Shown: in pieces, positions 32,654 to 44,097 of the stretch | Position numbering within the stretch: position 1 is the first letter of the stretch | Layout of the letters: the number at the start of each line of letters is the position of its first letter | DNA from: Scleropages formosus | Taxonomy: Eukaryota; Chordata; Actinopteri; Osteoglossiformes; Osteoglossidae | Direction of reading: 5' to 3' | DNA length: 64,000 nt | Assembly (NCBI RefSeq): GCF_900964775.1 | Contig: NC_041813.1 | Coordinates: 32,490,960 to 32,554,959, forward strand | The notes under the pieces: model-generated | Database searches by the model: none | What the model was told of the DNA's origin: nothing | What the model saw: the letters and a program-made list of their open reading frames with translations, nothing else | Position numbers and translations under genes: made by a program

Positions 32654-33649
32654 ATGGGACAGTGTGTCACAAAGTGCAAGAATCCCTCATCGTCCCTGGG
32701 CAGCAAGAGTGGAGACAAAGAGTCAGGGACAAAGTCCCATTGCCGTAAGGGTGGGGCTAGTTCAGGGGACCGCAAAGATGAGCCAGGGTGTGTAAAAGCT
32801 TCCAGGGATCCCCTGCCCAATGGTACCAAGAAAGCAGAGGTGTGGGCAGAGACAGGTGGGGCCTTGGGTGGGGTTGTGGTGCCCTTGGGGGAGGCAGGGC
32901 TCTCATCTAGCCGCGTGGAGGAGCTGTTTGTACGTTACAAGGATGAGCAGGATGATGCCATCCTAGAGGAGGGCATGGAGCGCTTCTGCAGCGACCTGCA
33001 GCTGGACCCCACTGAGTTCCGCGTGCTGCTGCTGGCTTGGAAGTTCCAGGCTGCCACTATGTGCAAGTTCACCAGGTGAGTCAGGGTTCATAATACACAC
33101 ACAAACACTGAGGTGTCTCTGCCAGCTTGCTGACATGTGGCTGTCTTCTGCAGGAGGGAGTTCATGGAGGGCTGCAAGGCTCTGAGGGCAGACAGTCTGG
33201 ATGGCATCCTGGCCCGTCTGCCCAGCCTGCAGGCAGAGGCGCGCGTTGAGGAGAACTTCAAAGATCTGTACCGCTTCACCTTCCAGTTTGGTCTGGACTC
33301 AGAGGAGGGGCAGCGCTCGCTGCAACGCGACATTGCCATCGCCCTGTGGCGGCTGGTCTTTACCCAGGACACCCCGGCCATTCTCCACTGCTGGCTGGAC
33401 TTCCTGATGGAGAACCCCTCGGGCGTGAAGGGCATCTCACGGGACACCTGGAACATGTTCTTAAACTTCACACAGGCCATTGGTCCTGACCTGAGCAACT
33501 ACAGTGAGGATGAAGCCTGGCCCAGCCTCTTTGACACCTTTGTGGAATGGGAGGTGGAGCGCAGGAGACTGGTGAGGCAGGGTGGGGCTGCCGAGTTGCT
33601 GCCGGGGGAGCCCCCTGAAGACACGGCCCGCCTCTCGAGTCCTGGATGA
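32654..33649 (+). CDS. dcun1d3: DCN1-like protein 3, cullin neddylation cofactor
   Basis: DCUN1D3 helps the E2 UBE2M and RBX1 place NEDD8 on cullins and can recruit cullins to membranes. There are two coding exons, 32654-33075 (donor CCAG|GTGAGT) and 33154-33649 (acceptor TCTGCAG), giving 305 aa against 304 aa that I recall for human. The start MGQCVTKCKNP carries Gly2 for myristoylation and nearby cysteines for palmitoylation, the mark of this paralogue. An upstream in-frame ATG at 32627 would hide Gly2, so I chose 32654. After a low-complexity linker, the PONY/DCUN1 domain runs from about residue 95 (LFVRYKDEQDDAILEEGMER) through AWKFQAATMCKFTRREF and ISRDTWNMFLNFTQAIGPDL to DEAWPSLFDTFVEW. 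The acceptor at 32593 starts the coding exon with a short 5' UTR. Confidence 0.97.
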
Positions 33650-33831
33650 AGACACAAATTGCTGCTGTTGCTAGGGTAACTACGGTTATGACTATTTACT
33701 CTTTGTCAAGGGCTGGGGTAGATCTGTGGGTTCCCTCCAGCCTTCATCTGCCTTGTGTTTTATGAAAGGGCTCCAAAACTGTATGGTTTTGGCATTTAAC
33801 TTATTAATTTCTCTTGAGGTAAATCTGTGTG

Positions 33832-33832
33832 A

Positions 33833-33867
<35 letters not shown>

Positions 33868-33895
33868 ACACACACACACAATATATATATATCTT
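33832..33895 (+). repeat. (AT)n / (AC)n compound microsatellite
   Basis: An AT tract, a short ACACACACAC tract and a second AT tract lie in the dcun1d3 3' UTR region. Confidence 0.9.
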
Positions 33896-34112
33896 TCATC
33901 AGTGGATGTATAACATACATCGCTTCTTTTTTTAAATGCTCCTGGATGCTTTAGAGGTCAAATGTGAAGGCACAAGAAGCTTTGCCTGCTCTGTGTCTAC
34001 CACTCTGAGGGACACTGGATACTGAGTGCCAGATCTGGCCCGTGCGATAAGTCTACACAGAGCAGTTTGCAGCTTCCTCTAACAGACACGTGCAGTGGTT
34101 TTTCGTAAATTA

Positions 34113-34118
34113 AATAAA
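34113..34118 (+). terminator. dcun1d3: Candidate poly(A) signal of dcun1d3
   Basis: AATAAA lies about 460 bases after the dcun1d3 stop codon. Confidence 0.45.
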
Positions 34119-34119
34119 G

Positions 34120-36518
34120 CGTTAACTATTTTGTCTCTTTCTGTGACTAACAAAGAGAAAATTCACACACTCACTTCTGTTGTTTCTCAATACAGTTCAC
34201 TTCCTGCACCTCTCCGTTACAATCACGTTTCTTACTCCTCAGTGTTAGTGACAAAGTAGGTGTTTTGAGCTCTGTTGTTGCCTTGGTACCACGGCAAGGC
34301 CTGTCCACTTGCAAAACAGGAAGTGGCAGAAGTCCTTTGGCCCATCCTGGAGAGACAGCTCAACTTGAACCAGCTCCAACTAAGTTACTGTCACATACAC
34401 ACATTCTCAGAGCACTTTGCAGGACTTCATTGTACAAATAGGCTGGGAGTCAGAAATACAGTCTCAATTCTGGATGTACCATGAGGTGACACTAATCAGG
34501 CCAAGAACAACTTAACTTTATAGGCACCATCTCTACTCTGGAATGGAGCCCTAAACTGCCACTAAGAGAGGTGTACTCACAGTATATTGTGTGCTACGTT
34601 ATTTGCAGGAATTTAGCATCCATACGGCTGGGACTGCTTTTCAAGTTCCACTCAAGGTTAGATGTGGAGGTAATCTGTCCAAATTTGAGCTTCTGTGATA
34701 CATTTTGGAACTGCAGAGCTGTCATTTGTGGTTAGTGCAGAAATAACAATCCACAATGGAAGATTACTTAGTATTACCATGAATTATGCACACAATCTTG
34801 CAGCTAGGGGTTGCCTTGAGCAACATCTCAGCTTTCTTGCCAGTGCAGCTGGCTTGTAGTCAGTGCACTTTCTCTACATGAAGGAAATGACTCGTGTGGT
34901 TCATTTGTCACTGTTGCAATATTCCAGTGCAGCAGCTGACTGACTCAGACCCAGTGTGATTATGAGGCGGTGCCTTTGGGCTGGGTGCAGAATCCTGGTG
35001 CACGGCCGGTGGTGCTGGAGTCTTGTCTGACAACAGTCAGCAACGAGAGGAAAGGGTGTGATGCCTTGTCACCAGCAGTCTGGGTTTAACAGAGGACCGC
35101 TCAACAACAGATGTGTTTTTGCTTTAACATTTAACAGTGCACAGTGATTGCCCCTGCTTAGCACAATCCCAGTTAAAGACAACTCAGAAATGCCTGTTAG
35201 CACGTTAAGTACATGCGTACATACAATTTTCTGTGAATAGAGGAAACGGTGAAGTGCAGCCATTTAAAATCTCCTGAGAAGTGATTAAGTCATTAGCTGC
35301 TGACTGACACAGTGAATAATGCGATCACACAAGGAACCTGCTTGAACATCTGAGCATTAAGGCCTGCTAATTAATTTTGGTGTTAAAAGTCGAGTCACAT
35401 CAAGTTCATCTCAGTCTAGGTTCCTGGACCTTAATCCTGCTCAGATCTCCATCACTGCCACCAAATAAAGCCAGGTTTCAGACTAACCAAAACACAGAAA
35501 ACTTTTCTTTCTACTTAGATCTAAATAAAGAGCTGTTTTATGGCTTTGGGGGGTCATGACAAATTGAGAAGGCCAAGAGTGATGTCATCTTTCAAAAGAT
35601 TAAAAGGCATGGTTCTGAAAAATAAAATGTTTATTGCACACTCACAAGTACAACATCCACAGAGACAAACTGGTGCCCCTAAGGCCTGTTCCATAGGTTC
35701 CTGGGACTTTACAAAGTGCATTTTATGTTATTAGTTTTTCCCATCCATGTATTTTTTACAGGATCAGTAAGTCCCATCCCCTTTTGATATCACCGCTTCC
35801 CTCTCTGAAACCAAAGAGAATTTCCTGAGGGATTTTGTCCCGATCTCTCCATTTCTACTGTCCTTTAGACATGGGGCCAAGCTTTACGGCACTTTACTTG
35901 CCTGGGGACTGCACTCCTACTTTCTGGATTCCAGGATGTGAATGTCTTCACCACCAAGTCTAGTGATGAATCCATCATCCAAACATGATGTAGAACTGGC
36001 CCACGCAAAAAGGATGGACTCTGCTATGCAAACAATCACATTTTACACTATCATTATAACTATGCAACTTTTGGAGACATTTAAGGGCCATTTTGCAAGG
36101 GTTCACACAGTACTTGTGTGCCCAGCTACATCAGTTCTTTCTTGGTTTAAACTATTACTACAAGCTGCCTGGGTTTAACTGGTCAGAAACACCTAAAGCC
36201 ATACCCCTCAAGGAGAACCATGTGGGGGCACTGTCCTACCTTGGGGCAGAGTCATGTTACAAGCTCTAAGTGACCTCCAGGTTCCCAGGTTGTAGTAACA
36301 GCAGAAGGCATCCTACTATAGCTGATCCTGATGTGTTTCATGACAGGGGTGCTCATCTTTACAACAGAGCCCAGGAATGCCCTCCCAACAGGAAAGAGAG
36401 GGACCAGAACCATTCGTGCTGATTTTCTTGGGGCAGAAGGGGAGCCTTGTTCTCAACCCTTGTCTGTGTCAGTGTCATGGAGGATGGGGTAAGGGGGTGG
36501 GTTAGAGGGGCAGGTTTC
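34120..36518. other. Intergenic, no gene seen
   Basis: This is the space between the tail ends of dcun1d3 and fam234a. It shows no good coding exon, RNA gene or clear repeat family. A minus-strand AATAAA near 35631 could serve fam234a, about 890 bases past its stop. Confidence 0.5.
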
Positions 36519-39500
36519 TTAAGTGTTCTGGCGGAAGCGAAGTTTATCAAAAGCCGCTTTGACAGCCTGATCGTTACCGCTTGCATCCCCCAGCCAACAC
36601 ACGCGGCTGCTTGGCACATCCTCCTTCAGCTTGCGCTTGGTGAGCATGACACCATTCTCCAGCCCATCTTGCCCTGCTCCCTCAGAGCCCATCAGTGTGA
36701 TGAAGCAAGCATGCCGCCCTCTCTCCAGCAGGGTTGCTGAAACAACGGGGGGGGGGGGGGAGTCAGTTTCGAGAAGGTCCACTCACATCATGTTTTGGTC
36801 ATGTAGAATCTGGGCAGCTGTAAACACTCCTGAAAGACACTCACTCCTGAATGACACAATGTGCTCAGTGCCAGCACTGTTCTCCAGGACAGCACAGGGT
36901 TGCTGAGGGTGCAGCATGTAGATGAAGCGGTCTTTTCTGCTGGTGCTCTGAAATAAACCACCACAGCACAGTAAAAATGCAAATGACCTGTATTTCTGGT
37001 GTTTACTTGTCAATTACAAACCACAAACAGAATGACACTCCAAGCCATGATAGTATTAGCCCAGAATGCTGCGCGACTGACCGAACTGTTCTGCTGGGAT
37101 GGCATTTCTCCCCAGAACACAAAGACTGAGATGGTGTGGATGGTCCTGATGGAGGTAGGCACTGGTGTGTTGGGTCGGATCAGCAAAATCATGTCCCACA
37201 GAAGAGCCCCAGAGTTGCCATCCAGGATCATCACCTAGCAACATATATGGGCATGGTACAGGGCACAAGGTGTGTGTACCACACGTGCATAGAGGGGGTA
37301 GGGGGGCAGGGAACTGTAAACATACATGATTGTCTTACACAAACTCTGTTCTGGCTCCCACTGTCTGTGCTCTCTGGTTGTCAGAGTAGCAGATGGTACC
37401 ATCATCATGAGAGCACACATTCAATCCTCTGTTCATTACTACCCTGTGAAAAGTTTCATGCTCTGTCTCCTGCTCACCCTGGAGATCAATAGGTCCATTA
37501 TCTGCACTGGAGTTGCTTTCATCCAGCACAAAGGACACAGTGAGGTCCTCTGCAGGATTATTCACACTTGGGCAACCATGCTGAGTGGACTGTTAGAGGA
37601 TTACAACTTTTCACTGTGGTAATGCACAGTAAATCAGTTCAACGCAGTAAGATCCTCACCCGTTTGGTGCCACCATCAGAATCATCCTCTATCACAACAT
37701 CAGGAACATCATCCTTGTTGAAGTATCCTGTGGTAGGCTCACTGGTGGAGCAGACAAAGGTAAACAGTCATGTCGGCTCATGGCAGCTTCTCACCTTCTT
37801 TCGCTCAAATCACAGGCCGCAACCACTGTAGTGGGTGGGTGAAAGAGAGAGAGAAACATCCAGAAACATGCACCTGAGGACTCTGCTGATGTTGACCCTC
37901 CAGAGAGACTGCAGCCTATCTCCATCCACAAGCTCAACAGAACCCGCAGATACCAAGAGCAGGTTGGGACTTCTGCTTTCCTTGGGAATCTGAACCACCT
38001 GCTGGAGTGATTCTGAACTGCAAAGAGACACACTTAGGTCACAAAAGCACCCACAAGCACGTACCTTCAGCATACACATTTTGTTCATTTTCACAGTGGA
38101 CACATTATGTACATAAGCCACAAAGACACAGTCAAGATATCAGAGTATGAATGGTGGAGACACCTGTACTACTGTTTTCTGTGTGTACACATATCGAAGT
38201 CAGCCAAGGTACCTGTAGAGCAGAACCTGTCCAGTGGTGTCATTAGCTTTTTTCTCCCACACCTGGTCTCTCTTCAGGCCAGCTTCACTTCCCGCTCTGG
38301 CCTGGGCTGCCACCTTCCACAGGGCCTGAGCATAAAGGCCTGAACCTGTTGGGGCCAATACATCTGAACTCAATAACATGAGCAGCGAGGCCTTCAACGG
38401 CAAGTAACCAGTTACAGTACCTTGCCAGTCTAAAATGGCAGGTATTTCACCTGTCTGAAACAGCAGGTAGTGAGAGCCTGATGCCGTGGTGTGCATCAAG
38501 TGTTTGAAAGTCTTGGTGGAATCAAGAACCACATCCGAGCCGATCAGACTGCCCATCTTGCTAGACACTATTCTCAGCTTGGTCTGTGGACAGAAATGGT
38601 GAACAACTGTTAAATGACAAAAATTTAACTTCAAGATGATGACACAGCAGTCAGGTCAAAAAGGCCCATCTTGTCACTACATTTACATTTATTTAGCAGA
38701 AGCGTTTCTCCAAAACGATTTCCAATTAACTTTATGTCGTGTTATCAGCGCACGCACCTTATTCACCAAGATGACTTACACTGCTAGATATACTACTTAC
38801 AATGGCTCACTCATCCATACATCAGTGGAACACACTGTCACTCACACACTGTGGGTGAACCTGAAAAGCATGTATTTGGACTGTGGGAGGAAACCAGAGC
38901 ACCTGGCGGAAACCCATGCAGACGTGGGGAGAACATGCAAACTCCACACATACTGAGTGGGGATCAAACCCACGTCCTCTTGCACCATTCAGGTGCTGAG
39001 ACAGCAGCGCTACTCGCTGTGCCACCGTGCCACCCATTTATTTGTTTGGCAAATGCTTTTCTCCATAGCGATGTACATCTCATAGAAAATACAATGTGTG
39101 CACTACATTAGGAGAAAAAGAAACATACATGCAGACACGAGATTCTTAAGTACAGTTAGTTTCTTTCCACTGTATGAAAGAATGTACATCACACAAATAG
39201 CTGTGCAAAACTTTATCTGAATACCGACGATTCCTTATCACCTTCCTAGTAATTTAAAAAAAAAAAAAAAAAAAAATCTATAAACATTTACGTTACATTA
39301 CACCACCTGTGTTGGCCCCGGCCCCACCAGAACCAGGTCACCCAAGCCGTCTCCATCCAGGTCTGGCACCATGAGAACCGGCAGCTGACTGCTGAAGCTC
39401 GGCAGGTGTGGCTGCTGCCAGAGGATGGTCCCTTCAAGAGACGTGACAGATGGACAGAACTTGACAAGAGGCCTCTGCAGCTCTCGGAGGAGTGAGATGG

Positions 39501-40353
39501 CAAATCATACCTCCACAGCCATCTATTAGTCATTTAAAACCCATGTGCAATCAGCACCCTGTCTGTTTACCAGTGTGTTTGTCAATGGCGGTCAGCTGTT
39601 GAGAGTGTGCAATCAGGCAGCCGGTGTCCATGCCCCCTAGTCCTCTCAATCCACACTGTGCCCAGTGAAACTCAGGGGTTAAGGCACGCTCCCACAAGGT
39701 TTGTCCATTGGTGCCTGCCGCTGCCGAGAAGAACAAGCAGGGCGAATCTGCAGAACACACAAATATACACACACACACACACACATACACACCATTGTCC
39801 ACCTGCTACGGATGTCCACACTGCAGGGCTCACAGTACTACTGCTCTCACCTTCACTGGTGCAAGACGTATTCAAACTGCCAACAGAGGCCTTGAGGACA
39901 AAAACAACATCAAGGATTTTGTCTTTGTTTGCGTCTTCAACAGCAAGGAAATTGTATGTAGCTTTGGAGAGAGAACAGAAAGACAGAACTTTACTAAAAC
40001 ATGGACAACACCGGAGGAATAAAACTGATCGCACCCACTGCCATAAATTCCCCTTGATTACACAAACACATCAAGAGGTGCTCTAAACTATTTTTCCCAC
40101 CTGCATCGGCGTAGGTTTGGTTCCAGATGCGTAAGTAAACAGGTCGGACAGGGCATGGGATGATGAAGGAAAAAGCAAAGACCACCGTGAGGCAGAGGAA
40201 CAAGGAGAGGAAGAAGGCTGCTGTGCGCCAACGTGAAAGGTGGGCAAAGCGACGGCCTTCCTGATATTCCTCCTCCACCTTGCCTGGGGGGATGGCATTA
40301 CTCTCCTCTTTTAGCGGCTGTGCCTCTGCGCTGTTGTCTGTAAGCTCCGGCAT
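36519..40353 (-). CDS. fam234a: FAM234A, single-pass membrane protein with FG-GAP-like repeats
   Basis: FAM234A (ITFG3) is a type II membrane protein of unclear role. Eleven coding exons lie at about 40101-40353, 39851-39961, 39571-39747, 39307-39431, 38451-38583, 38213-38345, 37874-38017, 37660-37741, 37082-37234, 36845-36947 and 36519-36736. Their phases fit at every joint and give 543 aa, close to the 552 aa I recall for human. A cytoplasmic N-terminus with a basic stretch (HLSRWR) precedes a membrane segment AAFFLSLFLCLTVVFAFSF and then IPCPVRP, a family signature. The outer part has integrin-type calcium loops (DANKDKILDVVFV, DLDGDGLGDLVLVG) and ends VPSSRVCWLGDASGNDQAVK, matching the human C-terminus. 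SINE copies sit in the intron at 38584-39306. Confidence 0.96.
38680..39035 (-). repeat. tRNA-derived SINE, type 1, full length, in fam234a intron
   Basis: It begins TTTACATTTATTTAGCAGAAGC and passes through ACCTTATTCACCAAGATGAC, TGCTAGATATACTACTTACA and GAGAACATGCAAACTCCACA to a tRNA-like head ending GTGGCACGGTGGCAC on the minus strand. It is very like 25275-25638 and 28150-28515. Confidence 0.85.
39035..39285 (-). repeat. Short SINE-like element, type 2, abutting the previous SINE
   Basis: It begins TTATTTGTTTGGCAAATGCTTTTCTCC and contains ACATGCAGACACGAGATTCTTAAG and TGTACATCACACAAATAGCTG, as at 8950-9140, with an A-run at 39258-39276. It starts at the very base where the type 1 copy ends, so one probably inserted at the end of the other. 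Confidence 0.65.
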
Positions 40354-40599
40354 GTCTATGTCAAGAGTAAGACAGAGGGCGTGAACCCCAGCAAACCCTG
40401 CTCCTTACCAAAGTCAAGGTTCAACCTCAGAGCACACTGTTCCCTTGTTAAGATTATGAAAGCAGTGCCAAGCACTTGACCATACAACCACACCCCGCGG
40501 ACTCGACTGTTAGCCCCACTAACGGGCAACTGTGCATTTTCAATGTCCCCAGACACGTGTTCACACTGCAGCTCTTCAGCCCAAACAAATTCACTGGCT

Positions 40600-41220
40600 T
40601 CAAAGGGCTAGGACCCTCTGTCCAACTCTAATAATAACAACAACAACAACAACAACTAAGCCCAAAGACAATGTAGGGTTTCCCACTAACAAGTCATAAC
40701 ACGCTGTGGAAAGCCCGTCGCAGGATCTGCTGCCTTGGACAAGACTCGAGATTCTGAAGACATGAAAGCGCAAGAGAAATGGTTTTTCAACTTGTCCCCA
40801 GACCAAACCCACTAATGCAACTGGGTGAGTGTGGAGGTGTGATGACTGCACAATACATGTAGGGGGGGGGGGCACTGAACTCTATCCCCCCTGTCAGTGA
40901 CCAATACGGACAGCCACTGCCCACCCCTAAGAGACGTATACCGTAAGGCAGTCCTCAGAATTATCCGTCCAACGTGTTACCCCAGTGGACCATGCTGAGG
41001 CCAGGCTTTCTAGAGGAGCCTGCCAAAAACCGAAAATAGCAGTGTGCGTCTCTTTTGGGTACAGCTGCATCCAGGGTGCTGGACGGATGAATCCGGAAAA
41101 GACACAAACATGAGGGAGGGAGGGAGCAAAGACTTGTTTCAAGTATTTTAAACTACACCCAGGCTTTTCACTCTGTTAGCTCTCTCCCCCGCCATTTCTT
41201 AAGACAGCCGATTACAAGTA
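40600..41220. other. Upstream of fam234a coding region, no gene seen
   Basis: Probable 5' UTR intron of fam234a, with an (AAC)n run near 40633 and a poly-G run at 40862-40871. No coding exon with good borders is seen. Confidence 0.45.
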
Positions 41221-41817
41221 CAGCTGACCTTTGAACAACACGGGTTTGAACTGCACGGGTCCACTTATACATGGATTTTTTTTTTTTTACTGGAGAATTT
41301 TTTTGGGAGATTTGTGACAAAATGAAAACTCACAGACAAACCGGGTAGTACAGAAATATAGAAAAAAATTAAAGAAAAGTTCGGCATGTCATGAATGTAG
41401 TATGTAGATGGATAATAGTCTATTTTATTTACTAACATAAAATGTACATGCAATATGTATAACATCATGTACTGCTTTGTACCATCATAAGACAATACTG
41501 ATGCAGGTACCGACAGACAGACCATTCATCTTGTAAAGAGACCACTAGAGAATATCGATAAAAACAGTACAGTACTGTAAATGTATTTTCTCAGTTCCTT
41601 ATTTCTTCATAACATTTTTTTCTCGATTCTATTTGTAAGCATACAGTATATAATCCGAACAACACACAAAAATACGTGTTAATCGACTGTTTATGTTCTC
41701 AGTAAAGCTTCCGGTCCAGCAATGAAGTCTCTGGGGAGTCAAAGTTACACTCGGATTTCCGACTGCGCGGGGGGTCGGTGCCCCTGTAACCCCCCCGCGT
41801 TCATCAAGGATCAGTTG
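41221..41817. mobile_element. Tigger-like (pogo) non-autonomous DNA transposon
   Basis: The element is 597 bp, flanked by TA on both sides. Its ends are inverted: the left reads CAGCTGACCTTTGAACAACA and the right, reversed, reads CAACTGATCCTTGATGAACG. Inside are CTGCACGGGTCCACTTATAC, GTCTATTTTATTTACTAACA, TTAATCGACTGTTTATGTTC and GGATTTCCGACTGCGCGGGG. These closely match the termini and inner parts of mammalian Tigger elements of the CAGTTGACCCTTGAACAACA type as I remember them, and the order of the blocks is the same. No transposase frame is present. TA target duplication fits Tc1/mariner/pogo elements. Confidence 0.8.
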
Positions 41818-42169
41818 TAAACATTTGACTGAGACGTACTCAGTGCTCCAACAAGGGTATTTCTTGCGAAAAACAGTCAAATACAATCAATGAATGGATG
41901 CAAAACATTAACTTGAGTTTTATCCCACCATGTGGGTCGGTGCCATTTCCCAACTGTGCGGTAATATATATATATACAGCGAGATTCATCCATTTCATGA
42001 TTCATCATGCCTCGAAAAGCACCGAGCGACTGCCAGAAAAAAAAGTATCAATCTCAAGGTGTCACTCTCCAACAATGTCATCATAAACTGTGCTAAAAGA
42101 AAAGACTTACCATTAGTTTTGACACTTTCTTTACTGAAAACAGAAAAGTCTTTTACTTGACATTCAGCA

Positions 42170-42720
42170 CCTGCCGCCGCTGCGCTGCGACTCTTCGAGA
42201 CGAATCTTGGCTCGACGTCGTTTCAGTTTGTTTACTCTCCGCAACAGTAAAAGTAAAGTAAGCGTCTCCACGGACTCTTTATCACCAAGTTCGCCACAGA
42301 TATGAACAACTTCGGACCCTCTGAGTCTAGCAACTGGCGGAAAATGTTCAAAATGATAAGCTGAGTGAGTCGCGTCAGCAGCGCGAACTCTGAGGCGACG
42401 AGTCTCGCGGGCGGGCGGGGAGCTCGAGAACGACAATCCAAATGTCGTCACGCGCCCGGCGGGTCACGAACGCGCCACAGGTACAGCTGGAGCGCGGACT
42501 CGGCAGGCAGGCAGGCAGGCAGGCAGACAGAGAGCAGAAGGAGACTCTCACAAAGAATCCGCAGTTACACAGTTACGTTCAGTCTAGTTACGGCGCCTCT
42601 ATATCTGTGCGAATTCGCCACAGCACTCCGCCAAGACACCCGGAACTGGGCGCGTGGCGTCGGGCAGGACTCCGCGCACACTGGGTGGGCAGGCGGGAAG
42701 GGGGGAAGAGGAGGGGAGGA
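42170..42720. promoter_or_regulatory. fam234a: CpG-rich region, likely fam234a promoter
   Basis: A stretch with many CG dinucleotides (for example CGTCACGCGCCCGGCGGGTCACG at 42445-42467) lies about 1.8 kb upstream of the fam234a start codon. Apart from the putative 30.1 kb start, such density is unusual for this window. It includes a (GGCA)n run near 42505. No coding gene on the plus strand is evident. I infer the fam234a promoter and untranslated exon, which a cDNA would settle. Confidence 0.4.
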
Positions 42721-42929
42721 GGGGAGGGGGAAGTTGGCGAGGCATTCTGGGCAATGGAGTTCATCAAGTACCGCCTAAGCGCCACACTGTATGTCCTCTC
42801 TCCGTCAACAAAGGGATATCCTAATGCAGGCTCGCGGTGGTTCCGAAGCATATTCACGAAGCGTAGTGTGTGCGATAAGACACACACACAAAGGGCAGTT
42901 CGTAGCCACAATTCGCCTGAGACACATTC

Positions 42930-42966
42930 ATTATTATTATTATTATTATTATTGTTGTTGTTATTA
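42930..42966 (+). repeat. (ATT)n / (GTT)n microsatellite
   Basis: A run of about 12 trinucleotides, ATT then GTT. Confidence 0.9.
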
Positions 42967-44097
42967 ACTCTTGGGCCCAGGTTGCGGCTATCATTTTGCA
43001 TTCTGATCAGCACTTTACACTTGATGCTGTTTGTCAACTGCACTTAATTGCTAAATTGAAAACAAATTCACAGAAGTCAGAGGTATAAAAAGTGCACAAA
43101 CTGTCCAGAGATTAGGACCCAAAATATATTTATTGTTTCCTCATATGTGACATAACAGAGGCAACACTCTCAAAGAGAAAAAAGATAGAAATTTAGAAAA
43201 GGACATTTTTTAGGCCTTTAAACCTTCAGAAGGTGCGTTGTTGAGGAAGCATGGATTGCGATATGAGTTTAAGTGATGAAAATACATATTTTTACTTGTT
43301 AACAAGACACCAAATTTGATTTGTTGAGAAAATTCAGGTTTCGACTCGAGATGCTGAATCTCTGCCTGTTGGCTGTCCGTCCGTGGGCAGTGGGACCCTT
43401 CCGTGTGTGTGCGCGTGCGTGCGAACTGCGGCGAGGTGAACTGCCAGCCGTACCCCCCGCACCGTATGTCGGCGTGTGCTTGGAGTGTGGCCACCGTGCC
43501 GCTCGGTGGAGCCCGCTTGCCCCACGTTCCTCTGCCGTGTTCTCGTGTCAGTGTCTGTTCCGCTCTGGGATTTGGGACGTTAATGTGTTAACAGCCCATG
43601 TCTGTGTTTCAGCGACAGTTCGCCGAGGAAGACAGCGAGATGCGTGACCATAGGAGCCCGACTCGGTTTTATTTCTCTCGTTGCGATCCAGAGCAATTCT
43701 GCACAATACTCTGGTATCGCACAGGGGTCTAAAGAGTAAAGCAGTGTGATCATTACGTACGAACACATTTGATCTTCATACATGTCACACGCTGAGAAAG
43801 CTGCACATGGGGCTGTTTACCCAGGACAGGCCCCCCCACCAAACAAAGCTCTGCATTGCTAGTGGACACCACATGTTGAGAAGATGTTGCAGGAGAAGGT
43901 CCTTAATGGGGACTAAACAGAGACGGATCATTAGCGTTAATTACACTGAATACAGGTCTTACTTACGATACCAGTCACACCCTTACACACCCCTGTGTGT
44001 GCGTGTCTGCTTGTGTCCCTGTCGAAGTGGAGAAACCACTGTAGCGGAACTGCTGCCACTGCATCCATGCCACAAGCACCGTCGCTGACCCCCACGC
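42967..44097. other. Intergenic, eps8l1 3' UTR at right side
   Basis: No gene was seen. Minus-strand AATAAA signals near 43668-43673 and 43126-43131 could end the eps8l1 transcript (430 and 970 bases past the stop). Confidence 0.45.

Noticed and set aside
37335-37565. Minus-strand exon-like stretch (EDLTVSFVLDESNSSADNG) between two fam234a exons
   Set aside because: The flanking exons (37660 and 37234) join in phase and match human FAM234A directly without it.
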